Below are positions 14,936-22,062 of a DNA stretch of 44,313 bases, in pieces. Below the pieces are notes generated by a model, which saw only the letters and a list, made by a program, of their open reading frames with translations, was not told where the DNA came from and searched no databases. Numbering within the stretch: the stretch's first letter is position 1; each line of letters starts with the position of its first letter. Made by a program: the position numbers and the translations under genes. The stretch spans positions 1 to 44,313 of the forward strand of contig URVR01000001.1 in assembly GCA_900551355.1 (NCBI GenBank), read 5' to 3'. This DNA is from an uncultured Eubacteriales bacterium. GTDB lineage: Bacteria > Bacillota > Clostridia > Oscillospirales > Oscillospiraceae.

Positions 14936-15856
14936 ATGGATATTTGGAAGGAGCTGCGTGACGAGGGCATCGACCCGGCGCTGCTGGAGGAGATACAGCA
15001 CTTCCGGGCGGCGCATCCCGTGCCGCCGGAGGCGGAGGCCCGGATCCCCGTGCCCCAGTGCCTTTACTACGGCAGGGAGGTCTGGGAGAGCGCGGCGGCG
15101 GCGCTTCTGTGCGGCCAGCACCTGCTGTTGGCAGGGCCGAAGGCCACCGGCAAGAACGTGCTGGCGGAGAATCTGGCCGCCGTGTTCGGCCGCCCCGTGT
15201 GGGACGTGTCCATGTACGTCAACGTGGACGCTGCCGCCCTCATCGGCGCGGACACCCTGCAAAAAGGCGAGGTGGTGTTCCGGGAGGGGCCTATCTGCCG
15301 CTGCGCCCGGCTGGGCGGCTTCGGCGTGCTGGATGAGGTGAACATGGCCAAAAACGAGGCGTTGGCTGTGCTCCACGCCACGCTGGATCACCGGCGGGTC
15401 ATCGACGTGCCGGGCTATGAGCGCATTACGCTGGACAACGCTACCCGCTTCATCGGCACCATGAACTACGGCTACGCCGGTACACGCGAGCTGAATGAGG
15501 CACTGGTATCCCGCTTTGCGGTGCTGGATATGCCGGTGATCTCCGATACCGACCTGCAAAAGCTGCTGCGCCGCACGTTCCCTGCCCTGTCGGCCAAGTG
15601 GGCGGAGCAATTCGCCCTGCTGTTCCGCGACCTGCGGCAGAAGTGCGACAGCGGCGAGATCTCCACCAAGACGCTGGATCTCCGGGGTCTGCTGGCGGCG
15701 CTGCGCCTGATGGAGACGGGCATCCCCTCCGGACAGGCCCTGAAGCTGGGCATCATCAACAAGGCCTTTGAGCCCTTTGAGCGGCAGCTGGCCGCCGACA
15801 CGGTCTGGGCGCGGATCCCCCAGGATCTCAGCGGCAGCCAGCTATTCGGAGCGTGA
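14936..15856 (+). CDS. MoxR-family AAA+ ATPase
   Basis: 306 residues from the ATG at 14936 (MDIWKELRDEGIDP). AAA+ features are Walker A GPKATGKN near 65-72 (with Asn after the Lys where Thr or Ser is usual), Walker B FGVLDEVNMA near 130-139, and the sensor and arginine region IGTMNYGYAGTRELNEALVSRF. MoxR ATPases pair with VWA proteins to remodel or mature target enzymes. The stop is one base before the start of the VWA gene, so the two are co-translated. No obvious client enzyme is adjacent. The promoter has a tandem-repeat activator-like box. Confidence 0.9.
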   Translation: MDIWKELRDEGIDPALLEEIQHFRAAHPVPPEAEARIPVPQCLYYGREVWESAAAALLCGQHLLLAGPKATGKNVLAENLAAVFGRPVWDVSMYVNVDAAALIGADTLQKGEVVFREGPICRCARLGGFGVLDEVNMAKNEALAVLHATLDHRRVIDVPGYERITLDNATRFIGTMNYGYAGTRELNEALVSRFAVLDMPVISDTDLQKLLRRTFPALSAKWAEQFALLFRDLRQKCDSGEISTKTLDLRGLLAALRLMETGIPSGQALKLGIINKAFEPFERQLAADTVWARIPQDLSGSQLFGA

Positions 15857-15857
15857 C

Positions 15858-17555
15858 ATGGAGCGGCAGGAATTGCAGAACCGCCGGGCGGTCAATCAGA
15901 TCTGGAACGGCGCAGGCCGCTATGATGTGCAGCCGGAGCAGGCCGCCTTCGACGAGGGCGGCGACCCGGAGCTGTACATGAACACGGTGATGGGTCTTGC
16001 CCGGCGGGACTACGACTTTGCCCGCTTCCAGCCCATGCTCCATGCCTTTCAGCAGCAGCCGCAGGGCGGGCTGTACGGCGACATCTTCTGGCTGGGGCTG
16101 GAGCACGCCGTCTACGAAAAGGAGGCGCCCCGCCGTCCGGCGCTGGAGGCGCTGCGGCGGCAGCACGCCCACCGTCTGCTGGCAGTGAGCGGTGAGGCCG
16201 GCGATCCCCGGCAGATCCCGGCGCTGCGCCGGATCTGGGCATCCCGGGTGCTGGGGCAGCCCCATACGGAGGATGACTGGCAGACGGCTCTGCTGGATGA
16301 GCTGGCCTTCGCCCCCGAGCTGGATGAGCAGCAGCTGATCCACCGGACAGAGGAGCTGCTGTACCGGTACTTCCGCCGGGCGCGGCGCAGCGTCACCGAC
16401 CGCCAGTGGGCGGCGTGGGCCGGACGCTCCCTGACAAAGGGCGGCGGTGTACGGTTCATCAAGCCCAACGCCCTGCGGGCGCTGTCCCACACGGACAGCG
16501 GCGGCGGTGCAGGACAAGCTCCGAAGCTCCTGTCGTTTTTGCAGGGACGCACGCCGGAGCCGATTTTACGCCGCTATGTAGAGGACTGCTTCGGCGTATC
16601 CATGCTGACGCCGCCGGAGCTGGCGGAGGCGGAGCGCCTGCTGTGTACCGGCGTCCACAAAAACTGCCGCCTGCACTTTACCAAGGGCGCGCCGCCGGAT
16701 CGTCCCCCCGCCCCCAACGCCGCGTGGGACGCGGAGCACTTCCGGCAGCAGCGGGCCAAAAACCGCGCCTACTATCAGGCACACCTCGCCGAAAACCAAA
16801 TGACCCTTCACCAGCTGACACAAAAGCTGCAAAACGTCCTGCTGCTGCGGCAGGATGACGGCGGCACGGGGGCGCGGGCGGGCCGGCTCCAGCCGTCGCT
16901 GGCGTGGCGGGCCGCCGCGCTGGACGATGAGCAGGTGTTCCTGCGCCGCAGTCCTGACGAGCCGGACGAGCTGTCGGTGGACATCCTGCTGGACGGCTCC
17001 GCCTCCCAGAATCTCCAGCAGGAGAAGCTGGCTACTCAGGCGTACCTTATCGCGGAGAGCCTGACGCGGTGCCATATCCCGGTGCGGGTCAGCTTTTTCT
17101 GCTCTGTCAGCGGCTGCACGGTGCTTCGGATCCTCCGGGACTTCGGCCATCCGGAGGAGAACGACGCCTGCTTCGACTACACCGCCGCCGGATGGAACCG
17201 GGACGGTCTGGCGCTGCGGGCCATGGGCTGGCTCATGCGCCGCAGCACCGAGCCGAACCGGCTGCTGCTCCTGCTGTCCGATGCCAGCCCCAACGACGAC
17301 CAGCGCATCCCCATCGGCGCGCTGCCGCTGGGCGGCCACAGCTACAGCGGCAGGCGGGGCGTGGAGGATGCCGCCGGGGAGACAGCCGTTCTCCGGCGGC
17401 AGGGCATCCGCCCGGTGTGCATCTTCACCGGCTCCGATCAGGAGCTGGACAACGCCCGCCGCATCTACGGTGCGGCGCTGGAGCGCATCCCCACCGCCGG
17501 GTGGCTGGCGGACGCGGTCAGCCGCCTGCTGTGTGCCCAGCTGACGAGAACGTAA
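15858..17555 (+). CDS. VWA domain-containing protein, partner of the MoxR ATPase
   Basis: 565 residues starting at 15858, directly after the ATPase stop. The C-terminal third is a von Willebrand A domain with the metal-ion site DGSAS in DILLDGSASQN near 375-385 and the later acidic position in LLLLLSDASPND near 470. The N-terminal 370 residues are helical and charged and resemble the CoxE/NorD type of MoxR partners in organisation only. Presumably it recruits the ATPase to a metal-dependent or membrane-associated client, which I cannot name. There is no signal peptide or membrane helix. A terminator follows. Confidence 0.85.
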   Translation: MERQELQNRRAVNQIWNGAGRYDVQPEQAAFDEGGDPELYMNTVMGLARRDYDFARFQPMLHAFQQQPQGGLYGDIFWLGLEHAVYEKEAPRRPALEALRRQHAHRLLAVSGEAGDPRQIPALRRIWASRVLGQPHTEDDWQTALLDELAFAPELDEQQLIHRTEELLYRYFRRARRSVTDRQWAAWAGRSLTKGGGVRFIKPNALRALSHTDSGGGAGQAPKLLSFLQGRTPEPILRRYVEDCFGVSMLTPPELAEAERLLCTGVHKNCRLHFTKGAPPDRPPAPNAAWDAEHFRQQRAKNRAYYQAHLAENQMTLHQLTQKLQNVLLLRQDDGGTGARAGRLQPSLAWRAAALDDEQVFLRRSPDEPDELSVDILLDGSASQNLQQEKLATQAYLIAESLTRCHIPVRVSFFCSVSGCTVLRILRDFGHPEENDACFDYTAAGWNRDGLALRAMGWLMRRSTEPNRLLLLLSDASPNDDQRIPIGALPLGGHSYSGRRGVEDAAGETAVLRRQGIRPVCIFTGSDQELDNARRIYGAALERIPTAGWLADAVSRLLCAQLTRT

Positions 17556-17564
17556 CAGACGCGA

Positions 17565-17600
17565 AAGAGAGCCGCTCAAGGGCGGCTCTCTCTTATTTTT
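17565..17600. terminator. Terminator between the VWA and ssuA-like genes
   Basis: The stem AGAGAGCCGC/GCGGCTCTCT (17566-17575 and 17582-17591) has a six-base loop and is followed by TATTTTTT on the plus strand. It may also serve the converging importer operon. Confidence 0.85.
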
Positions 17601-18611
17601 TCACCCCAGCTGGGCGGCGGCTTTTTCCGCGAAGCTGTTATCCACCAGACGGCTGAAATCCACCCAGTCCGCCTTCTGCAGCTCGCCGGCCTCGGTCATC
17701 ACCGCCTCCAGCCGCTCCAGCGCGGCCTGCTCCATCATGGGCACGGCGTTCCACGCGTCGATCTGCCGGTGGCGGGCGGTGACGGCCTCCAGCACGTCAA
17801 GGCTGGTGTCGGGGAACTGATCGCAGATGGCCTCCGCCACCTCCCGGTCGGTGTGCTCCGTGATCCAGCGCTGCGCCCGGGCGATGGCGTTGGTAAAGCC
17901 CTGCACCACCCCGGGATGAGCCTCCATATAGCTCTGACTGGCAAAATAGGCGGTGTAGGGGATCTCGCCGGACTCCTCGCCGATGGAGCAGAGGACATAG
18001 CCGTGTCCGGCCCGCTCCACCTCGGTGGCGGTGGGCTCAAACAGCGTCACATAGTCCCCCTGCCCGCCGGTAAAGGCACCGGCCATCATGTTGAACTGCA
18101 CGGAGGTGTCCACCACCGCGTCCACCTGCGGAACGACGCCGTTCTGCTTCATCACATACTCCAGCGTCATCTCCGGCACGCCGCCCTTGCGGCCGCCGAT
18201 GACCGTACTGCCCCGCAGATCATCCCAGGAGAAGTTGCCGCCGGTGCGGCCCACCAGGAACGAGCCGTCACGCTTGGTCAGCTGCGCGAAGATCATGGGA
18301 TGATCGTCCTTGCCCTGGTTGTAAATGTAGATGCAGCTCTCCGGCCCGGCCAACCCGATGTCGGCGCTGCCGGACACCACGGCGGTCATGACCTTATCCG
18401 CGCCGCCGCCGTTGGTCAGCTCCACATCCAGCCCCTCGTCGGCGAAGAACCCCTGGCTCATGGCCACATACTGCGGCGCATAGAATACGGAGTGGGTCAC
18501 CTCGTTGAGCCGGACGGTGACGGACGCGGTCTGTCCGCCGCTGCCGCAGCCGGTGAGCAGCACCGGCAGCAGCAGGGCGGCGACGCAGAAAAATGTCAGC
18601 AGTTTTTTCAT
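17601..18611 (-). CDS. SsuA/NMT1-like ABC substrate-binding lipoprotein
   Basis: 336 residues with a lipoprotein signal MKKLLTFFCVAALLLPVLLTGC (Cys22). The domain belongs to the SsuA/TauA/THI5 class: YAPQYVAMSQGFFADEGLDVEL, ADIGLAGPES and VVQGFTNAIARAQRWI blocks. Members bind sulfonates, taurine or pyrimidine precursors outside the cell. It is the last gene of an ATPase-permease-binding protein operon, its ATG overlapping the permease stop (ATGA). The divergent cysK and nearby Rrf2 regulator favour a sulfur substrate such as a sulfonate, but thiamine-precursor uptake is not excluded. Confidence 0.87.
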   Translation of the reverse strand: MKKLLTFFCVAALLLPVLLTGCGSGGQTASVTVRLNEVTHSVFYAPQYVAMSQGFFADEGLDVELTNGGGADKVMTAVVSGSADIGLAGPESCIYIYNQGKDDHPMIFAQLTKRDGSFLVGRTGGNFSWDDLRGSTVIGGRKGGVPEMTLEYVMKQNGVVPQVDAVVDTSVQFNMMAGAFTGGQGDYVTLFEPTATEVERAGHGYVLCSIGEESGEIPYTAYFASQSYMEAHPGVVQGFTNAIARAQRWITEHTDREVAEAICDQFPDTSLDVLEAVTARHRQIDAWNAVPMMEQAALERLEAVMTEAGELQKADWVDFSRLVDNSFAEKAAAQLG

Positions 18612-19429
18612 GATCGTACCCCCCAATAGTCGTTCAATATTTTTTCCCCGCGCAGCACCAGCAGGTACATCAGCACCGCCGCAGCCGCAAGGATCATCAC
18701 GCTGGTCATCACCAGATCCATGTTGAACACCTGCGAGCCGTAGACGATGAGATAGCCCAGACCGGCGCGCGAGACAAGGAACTCGCCCATGATGACGCCC
18801 ACCCACGAAAGGCCCACGTTCACCTTCAGCGTGGAAAACAGGGTGGGGCAGTTGGCGGGAAACACCAGCATCCACAGGATCTGACGCCGCGTGGCTCCCA
18901 GCGTGCGCATCAGGCGCACCTTCTCCGGGTCGGTGGCCCGGAAGCCCGTGTACATATTCAGGATCGTCACGATCAGCGAAATGGCCAGCGTCATGGTGAC
19001 GATGGCCCCCGTACCCGCGCCCATCCAGACGATAAAGATAGGCCCCAGCGCCGTTTTCGGCAGGGCGTTCAGCACCACCAGATACGGGTCGAGGATGTGG
19101 GCCGCCGTGTCCGACCACCACATGAGCACCGCCACCGCCGTGCCCAGCAGCGTACCGACGGTGAAGCCGGCCACCGTTTCCAGGCAGGACACGCCGATGT
19201 GGTGCAGCAGCTGGCCGGAGCGGCACAGCGACCAGAACGTGGCCGCCATGCGGCTGGGGCAGCTGACCAGAAAGCCGTCGGAAAGACCCAGCCGGCAGCT
19301 CAGCTCCCAGAAGCCGAACAGGCCGACCAGCAGCGCGATCTGCCAGACGCGGATGCGGCGCTTCTGCCGCCGGACGCCGGACAGATACGCCAGCCGGCGC
19401 GGGGACAGCGGGGTATCAGCCATGCACAT
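18608..19429 (-). CDS. SsuC/TauC-like ABC permease
   Basis: 273 residues of the sulfonate/nitrate/taurine permease class with about six hydrophobic helices and the EAA loop VRLMRTLGATRRQILWMLVFPANCP. The start is either 19429 or the ATG at 19423 (MADTPLSPRR); the ribosome site AAGGAG is 4 and 10 bases upstream of these respectively. The coding start overlaps the end of the ATPase gene and the stop overlaps the binding-protein start, so all three are translationally coupled. Confidence 0.9.
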   Translation of the reverse strand: MCMADTPLSPRRLAYLSGVRRQKRRIRVWQIALLVGLFGFWELSCRLGLSDGFLVSCPSRMAATFWSLCRSGQLLHHIGVSCLETVAGFTVGTLLGTAVAVLMWWSDTAAHILDPYLVVLNALPKTALGPIFIVWMGAGTGAIVTMTLAISLIVTILNMYTGFRATDPEKVRLMRTLGATRRQILWMLVFPANCPTLFSTLKVNVGLSWVGVIMGEFLVSRAGLGYLIVYGSQVFNMDLVMTSVMILAAAAVLMYLLVLRGEKILNDYWGVRS

Positions 19430-20174
19430 CCAGCTCCTTCCATATCAGATCGAAATATCGGTGGAATTCCGGCGTGTTTCGCCGCTCCAGCGGCGGAAGC
19501 CCCCGCAGCGTCCCCATGTCCAGCACCGTTTTCACCACGGCGGGCCGGGCAGACAGCACCACCACCCGATCGGACATGCTCACCGCCTCCGCGATGTCGT
19601 GGGTCACCAGCAGGGCGGTCTTTCCCTCCTGCCGGATGATGCGCCAGATGTCCGCCGACACCGCAAGGCGGGTCTGGTAATCCAGTGCGGAGAACGGCTC
19701 ATCCAGCAGCAGGATCTCCGGATCGGTGGCCAGCGTGCGGATCAGGGCGCAGCGCTGGCGCATGCCGCCGGACAGCTGGCAAGGCCGCTTTCTGGCAAAG
19801 CCCGCCAGCTCGTAGCGCTCCAGCAGCTCCGCCACATGGTCATAGGCGGCGCTCCCTCTCTCCCGCTGCACCGCCAGACCCAGCGTCACGTTGTCCCAGA
19901 TGCTCTTCCACTCAAACAGCTGATCCCGCTGGGGCATGAACCCGATGCGGCGGGTCGGCCCTGTTACGGGTACGCCCGCTACCTCGACGGTGCCGCCGGA
20001 CAGCGTCTCCAGCCCGGCGATAGCCCCCAGCAGCGTGGATTTGCCGCAGCCGGACGGCCCCACCAGACTGACGAACTCCCCCTGCGCCACGTCAAAGGAT
20101 ACGTCGCGTACCGCCTCCACCTCCCCGTCGGGGGCCTGATAGCAGGCGGCAGCATGACGGAGATGTATGCTCAT
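19416..20174 (-). CDS. SsuB/TauB-like ABC ATP-binding protein
   Basis: 252 residues with Walker A GPSGCGKST, the Q-loop MPQRDQLF, signature LSGGMRQR, Walker B ILLLDEPFSALD and the switch histidine LLVTHDIAEA, all typical of the sulfonate/nitrate importer class. It is first in its operon. The start at 20174 has GGAGG eleven bases upstream, enclosed in a small palindrome (20182-20196). A terminator-like hairpin lies in its leader. The divergent cysK promoter begins about 110 nt away. Confidence 0.92.
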   Translation of the reverse strand: MSIHLRHAAACYQAPDGEVEAVRDVSFDVAQGEFVSLVGPSGCGKSTLLGAIAGLETLSGGTVEVAGVPVTGPTRRIGFMPQRDQLFEWKSIWDNVTLGLAVQRERGSAAYDHVAELLERYELAGFARKRPCQLSGGMRQRCALIRTLATDPEILLLDEPFSALDYQTRLAVSADIWRIIRQEGKTALLVTHDIAEAVSMSDRVVVLSARPAVVKTVLDMGTLRGLPPLERRNTPEFHRYFDLIWKELDVHG

Positions 20175-20181
20175 AAAACCT

Positions 20182-20221
20182 GTGACCTCCTGTCACAAAA
20201 AATGCGGAGAATCCCTCTCCG
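20182..20221 (-). promoter_or_regulatory. Leader of the SsuBCA-like operon: terminator-like hairpin and boxed ribosome site
   Basis: On the minus strand CGGAGA-GGGAT-TCTCCG (20221-20205) is followed by CATTTTTT, an intrinsic-terminator shape. Next comes GTGAC-AGGAG-GTCAC (20196-20182), a 5-bp inverted repeat exposing the ribosome site in its loop. A possible -10 TAGAAT (20232-20227) lies just upstream. Attenuation of the operon is an inference. Confidence 0.5.
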
Positions 20222-20283
20222 TTCTCATTCTATGCCAGTGCGGGCCGGGGGTGAAAAAATTTGCCGGGCACGGAAATTCCCTG

Positions 20284-20336
20284 TTGACAAGCGGAGTCGG
20301 AAGTGGTATAACGTAACCAACCTACCGGATAGGTAG
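20284..20336 (+). promoter_or_regulatory. cysK promoter with putative Rrf2 operator
   Basis: TTGACA (20284-20289), a 17-base spacer and TATAAC (20307-20312). Overlapping the expected start site is the imperfect palindrome CCTACCGGATAGGTAG (20321-20336), which matches 12 of 16 positions of CCTACCGTGTTGGTGG in the promoter of the nearby Rrf2 regulator (21990-21975, minus strand). The same regulator probably binds both. Confidence 0.7.
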
Positions 20337-20363
20337 TAATTCAGAGGGACAGGAGGGTGTGTC

Positions 20364-20444
20364 ATGAGGACACGGCCAGCAGACCATACGGACTTCCGAT
20401 GTTGCCGCGGCGGCTGTTCCGCCTCCGGGCGCACCATGCGATAA
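20364..20444 (+). CDS. Cysteine-containing leader peptide upstream of cysK (26 aa)
   Basis: A 26-codon ORF lies inside the roughly 175-nt cysK leader. It begins ATG at 20364, seven bases after AGGAGGG, a ribosome site as good as that of cysK itself, and ends TAA at 20442-20444, 50 nt before cysK. It encodes MRTRPADHTDF then R-CCRGGC-SASGRTMR. Three Cys codons (TGT TGC at 20400-20405, TGT at 20415-20417) fall within six codons. A GGCGG/CCGCC hairpin can form over and just after them. The arrangement is that of a translated leader whose ribosome stalls when Cys-tRNA is scarce. No intrinsic terminator lies between it and cysK, so a Rho-dependent or translational mechanism would be needed. Confidence 0.65.
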   Translation: MRTRPADHTDFRCCRGGCSASGRTMR

Positions 20445-20494
20445 AGCAATAAAGACAACAACCCAACGTGATCATAAAGAAAAGGAGAATCGTT

Positions 20495-21427
20495 ATGTCC
20501 AACATTTATACATCCGCTGACCAGCTCATCGGCAAGACGCCGCTGCTGGAGCTGACCCATATCGAGAAGAAGTTCGGCCTGAAGGCAAAGATCCTGGCCA
20601 AGCTGGAGTATTTCAATCCCGCCGGCAGCGTGAAGGACCGCGTGGCCCGTGCCATGATCGACGACGCCGAGGCCAAGGGGATCCTGAAGCCCGGCAGCGT
20701 CATCATCGAGCCTACCTCCGGCAACACCGGCATCGGCCTGGCCTCCGTGGCGGCAGCCCGGGGCTACCGCATCATCATCGTCATGCCGGAGACCATGAGC
20801 GTGGAGCGCCGCCAGATCATGAAGGCCTACGGCGCGGAGCTGGTGCTCACCGAGGGCGCCAAGGGCATGAAGGGCGCTATCGCCAAGGCCGACGAGCTGG
20901 CCAAGGAGATCCCCGACAGCTTTGTGCCCGGTCAGTTCGTGAATCCCGCCAACCCCAAGGCCCACTTTGAGACCACCGGCCCGGAGATCTGGGAGGATAC
21001 CGACGGTCAGGTGGACTGGTTCGTGGCCGGCGTGGGCACCGGCGGCACCGTCACCGGTGTGGGCCAGTACCTGAAGAGCAAGAACCCCGCCGTGAAGGTG
21101 GCGGCGGTGGAGCCCAAGTCCTCCGCCGTGCTGTCCACCGGCGTGGCCGGCTCCCACAAGATTCAGGGCATCGGCGCCGGCTTCGTCCCCGACGTGCTGG
21201 ACACCAAGGTGTATGACGAGATCATCCCCGTGGATAACGACGATGCCTTCAAGCTGGGCAAGGAGATGGGCCGCAGCGAGGGCGTGCTGGTGGGCATCTC
21301 CTCCGGCGCGGCGCTGTGGGCGGCCATCGAGCTGGCCAAGCGCCCGGAGAACGAGGGCAAGAACATCGTGGTGCTGCTGCCGGATACCGGCGACCGCTAC
21401 CTGTCCACGCCGCTGTTCGCGGACTGA
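20495..21427 (+). CDS. cysK: Cysteine synthase (O-acetylserine sulfhydrylase)
   Basis: 310 residues of the PLP-dependent cysteine synthase family, starting at 20495 with AAAAGGAGAA upstream. It condenses O-acetylserine and sulfide to cysteine in the cytosol. The PLP lysine is K47 in PAGSVKDR, the phosphate and substrate loop is PTSGNTG, and GTGGTVTGVGQYLK and the SSGAAL region are conserved. The gene carries three layers of apparent control: a consensus promoter, an Rrf2-type operator over the start site, and a Cys-rich leader peptide. It is divergent from the SsuABC-like importer and convergent with the Rrf2 gene. Confidence 0.96.
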   Translation: MSNIYTSADQLIGKTPLLELTHIEKKFGLKAKILAKLEYFNPAGSVKDRVARAMIDDAEAKGILKPGSVIIEPTSGNTGIGLASVAAARGYRIIIVMPETMSVERRQIMKAYGAELVLTEGAKGMKGAIAKADELAKEIPDSFVPGQFVNPANPKAHFETTGPEIWEDTDGQVDWFVAGVGTGGTVTGVGQYLKSKNPAVKVAAVEPKSSAVLSTGVAGSHKIQGIGAGFVPDVLDTKVYDEIIPVDNDDAFKLGKEMGRSEGVLVGISSGAALWAAIELAKRPENEGKNIVVLLPDTGDRYLSTPLFAD

Positions 21428-21440
21428 GCAGACAAGAGAA

Positions 21441-21472
21441 AAAGCGGAGTGCTGACGCACTCCGCTTTCTTT
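21441..21472 (+). terminator. cysK terminator
   Basis: Perfect 12-bp stem AAAGCGGAGTGC with its complement, TGAC loop, and a tail CTTT. Confidence 0.88.
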
Positions 21473-21478
21473 ATGCAG

Positions 21479-21511
21479 CAGAAGGCCCACGGCTTCGCCG
21501 TGGGTCTTCTG
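21479..21511 (-). terminator. Hairpin just past the rrf2 stop
   Basis: CAGAAG-G-CCCACGG pairs with CCGTGGG-T-CTTCTG around a five-base loop, immediately after the Rrf2 stop codon on the minus strand. The U-tract is weak. Confidence 0.65.
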
Positions 21512-21937
21512 TCAGATCACATAGTCGCCGCCCTGCGGCGCGTTCATCAGTTCCGCCAGCGTGATGCCGGAAAAATAGTCCCGGGTCAGGTCGTAGTACC
21601 CCTGCCACACCGGCAGGGTGCGGCATTCCGCCGCCCGCTGGCAGGGTGCGGCGTTCCGCTGGAGGCAGGCCACCGGCGCCAGATCGCCCTCCGCCAGCGT
21701 CAGGATCTCCCACAGCGTGTAGTCCTCCGGCGCGCGGGTCAGGCGGTAGCCGCCGCCGGCGCCGTGAACGCTGTCGATCAGTCCCGCCGACTTCAGGGCG
21801 GGCATCAGGCGCTCGATATACTTCAAGGAGATATCCTGCCGCGCGGCTACCTCCTTCATGGGGATATAGCCGCCGTTATGGTGCTCCGCCAGATCCAGCA
21901 GGATGCGGACGGAATAGCGGCCTTTGGTGGAGATCAT
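21512..21937 (-). CDS. Rrf2 family regulator with IscR-like cysteines
   Basis: 141 residues. The N-terminal winged helix MISTKGRYSVRILLDLAEHH and the wing HGAGGGYRLTR are typical of Rrf2. Three cysteines around 92-106 in ACLQRNAAPCQRAAECRTLPVW match the [2Fe-2S] ligands of IscR-type members rather than Cys-free CymR. It therefore probably senses iron-sulfur or redox status and links it to cysteine supply: cysK is the convergent neighbour and shares a putative operator with this gene's own promoter. The leader also carries the recurring AACCGATGGTAT word on the opposite strand. Confidence 0.9.
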   Translation of the reverse strand: MISTKGRYSVRILLDLAEHHNGGYIPMKEVAARQDISLKYIERLMPALKSAGLIDSVHGAGGGYRLTRAPEDYTLWEILTLAEGDLAPVACLQRNAAPCQRAAECRTLPVWQGYYDLTRDYFSGITLAELMNAPQGGDYVI

Positions 21938-21950
21938 GGAAAAGCCCCCT

Positions 21951-21998
21951 TTGTCAACCGATGGTATGATTATACCACCAACACGGTAGGAAATGCAA
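21951..21998 (-). promoter_or_regulatory. rrf2 promoter with operator in the spacer
   Basis: On the minus strand TTGCAT (21998-21993), an 18-base spacer and TATAAT (21974-21969). CCTACCGTGTTGGTGG (21990-21975) fills the spacer, matching the cysK operator, which suggests autorepression. Just downstream, TTGTCAACCGATGGTAT (21951-21967, read on the plus strand) is shared with other promoters in the window. Confidence 0.7.
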
Positions 21999-22004
21999 GA
22001 GCAG

Positions 22005-22033
22005 TTGACAGCGGCGGCGCGGCGGACTATGAT
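22005..22033 (+). promoter_or_regulatory. galK promoter
   Basis: TTGACA (22005-22010), a 17-base spacer and TATGAT (22028-22033), 29 nt before the galK start and divergent from rrf2. Confidence 0.85.
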
Positions 22034-22062
22034 GCAGGTAGAAAACAGCAGGAGGAACTGTC

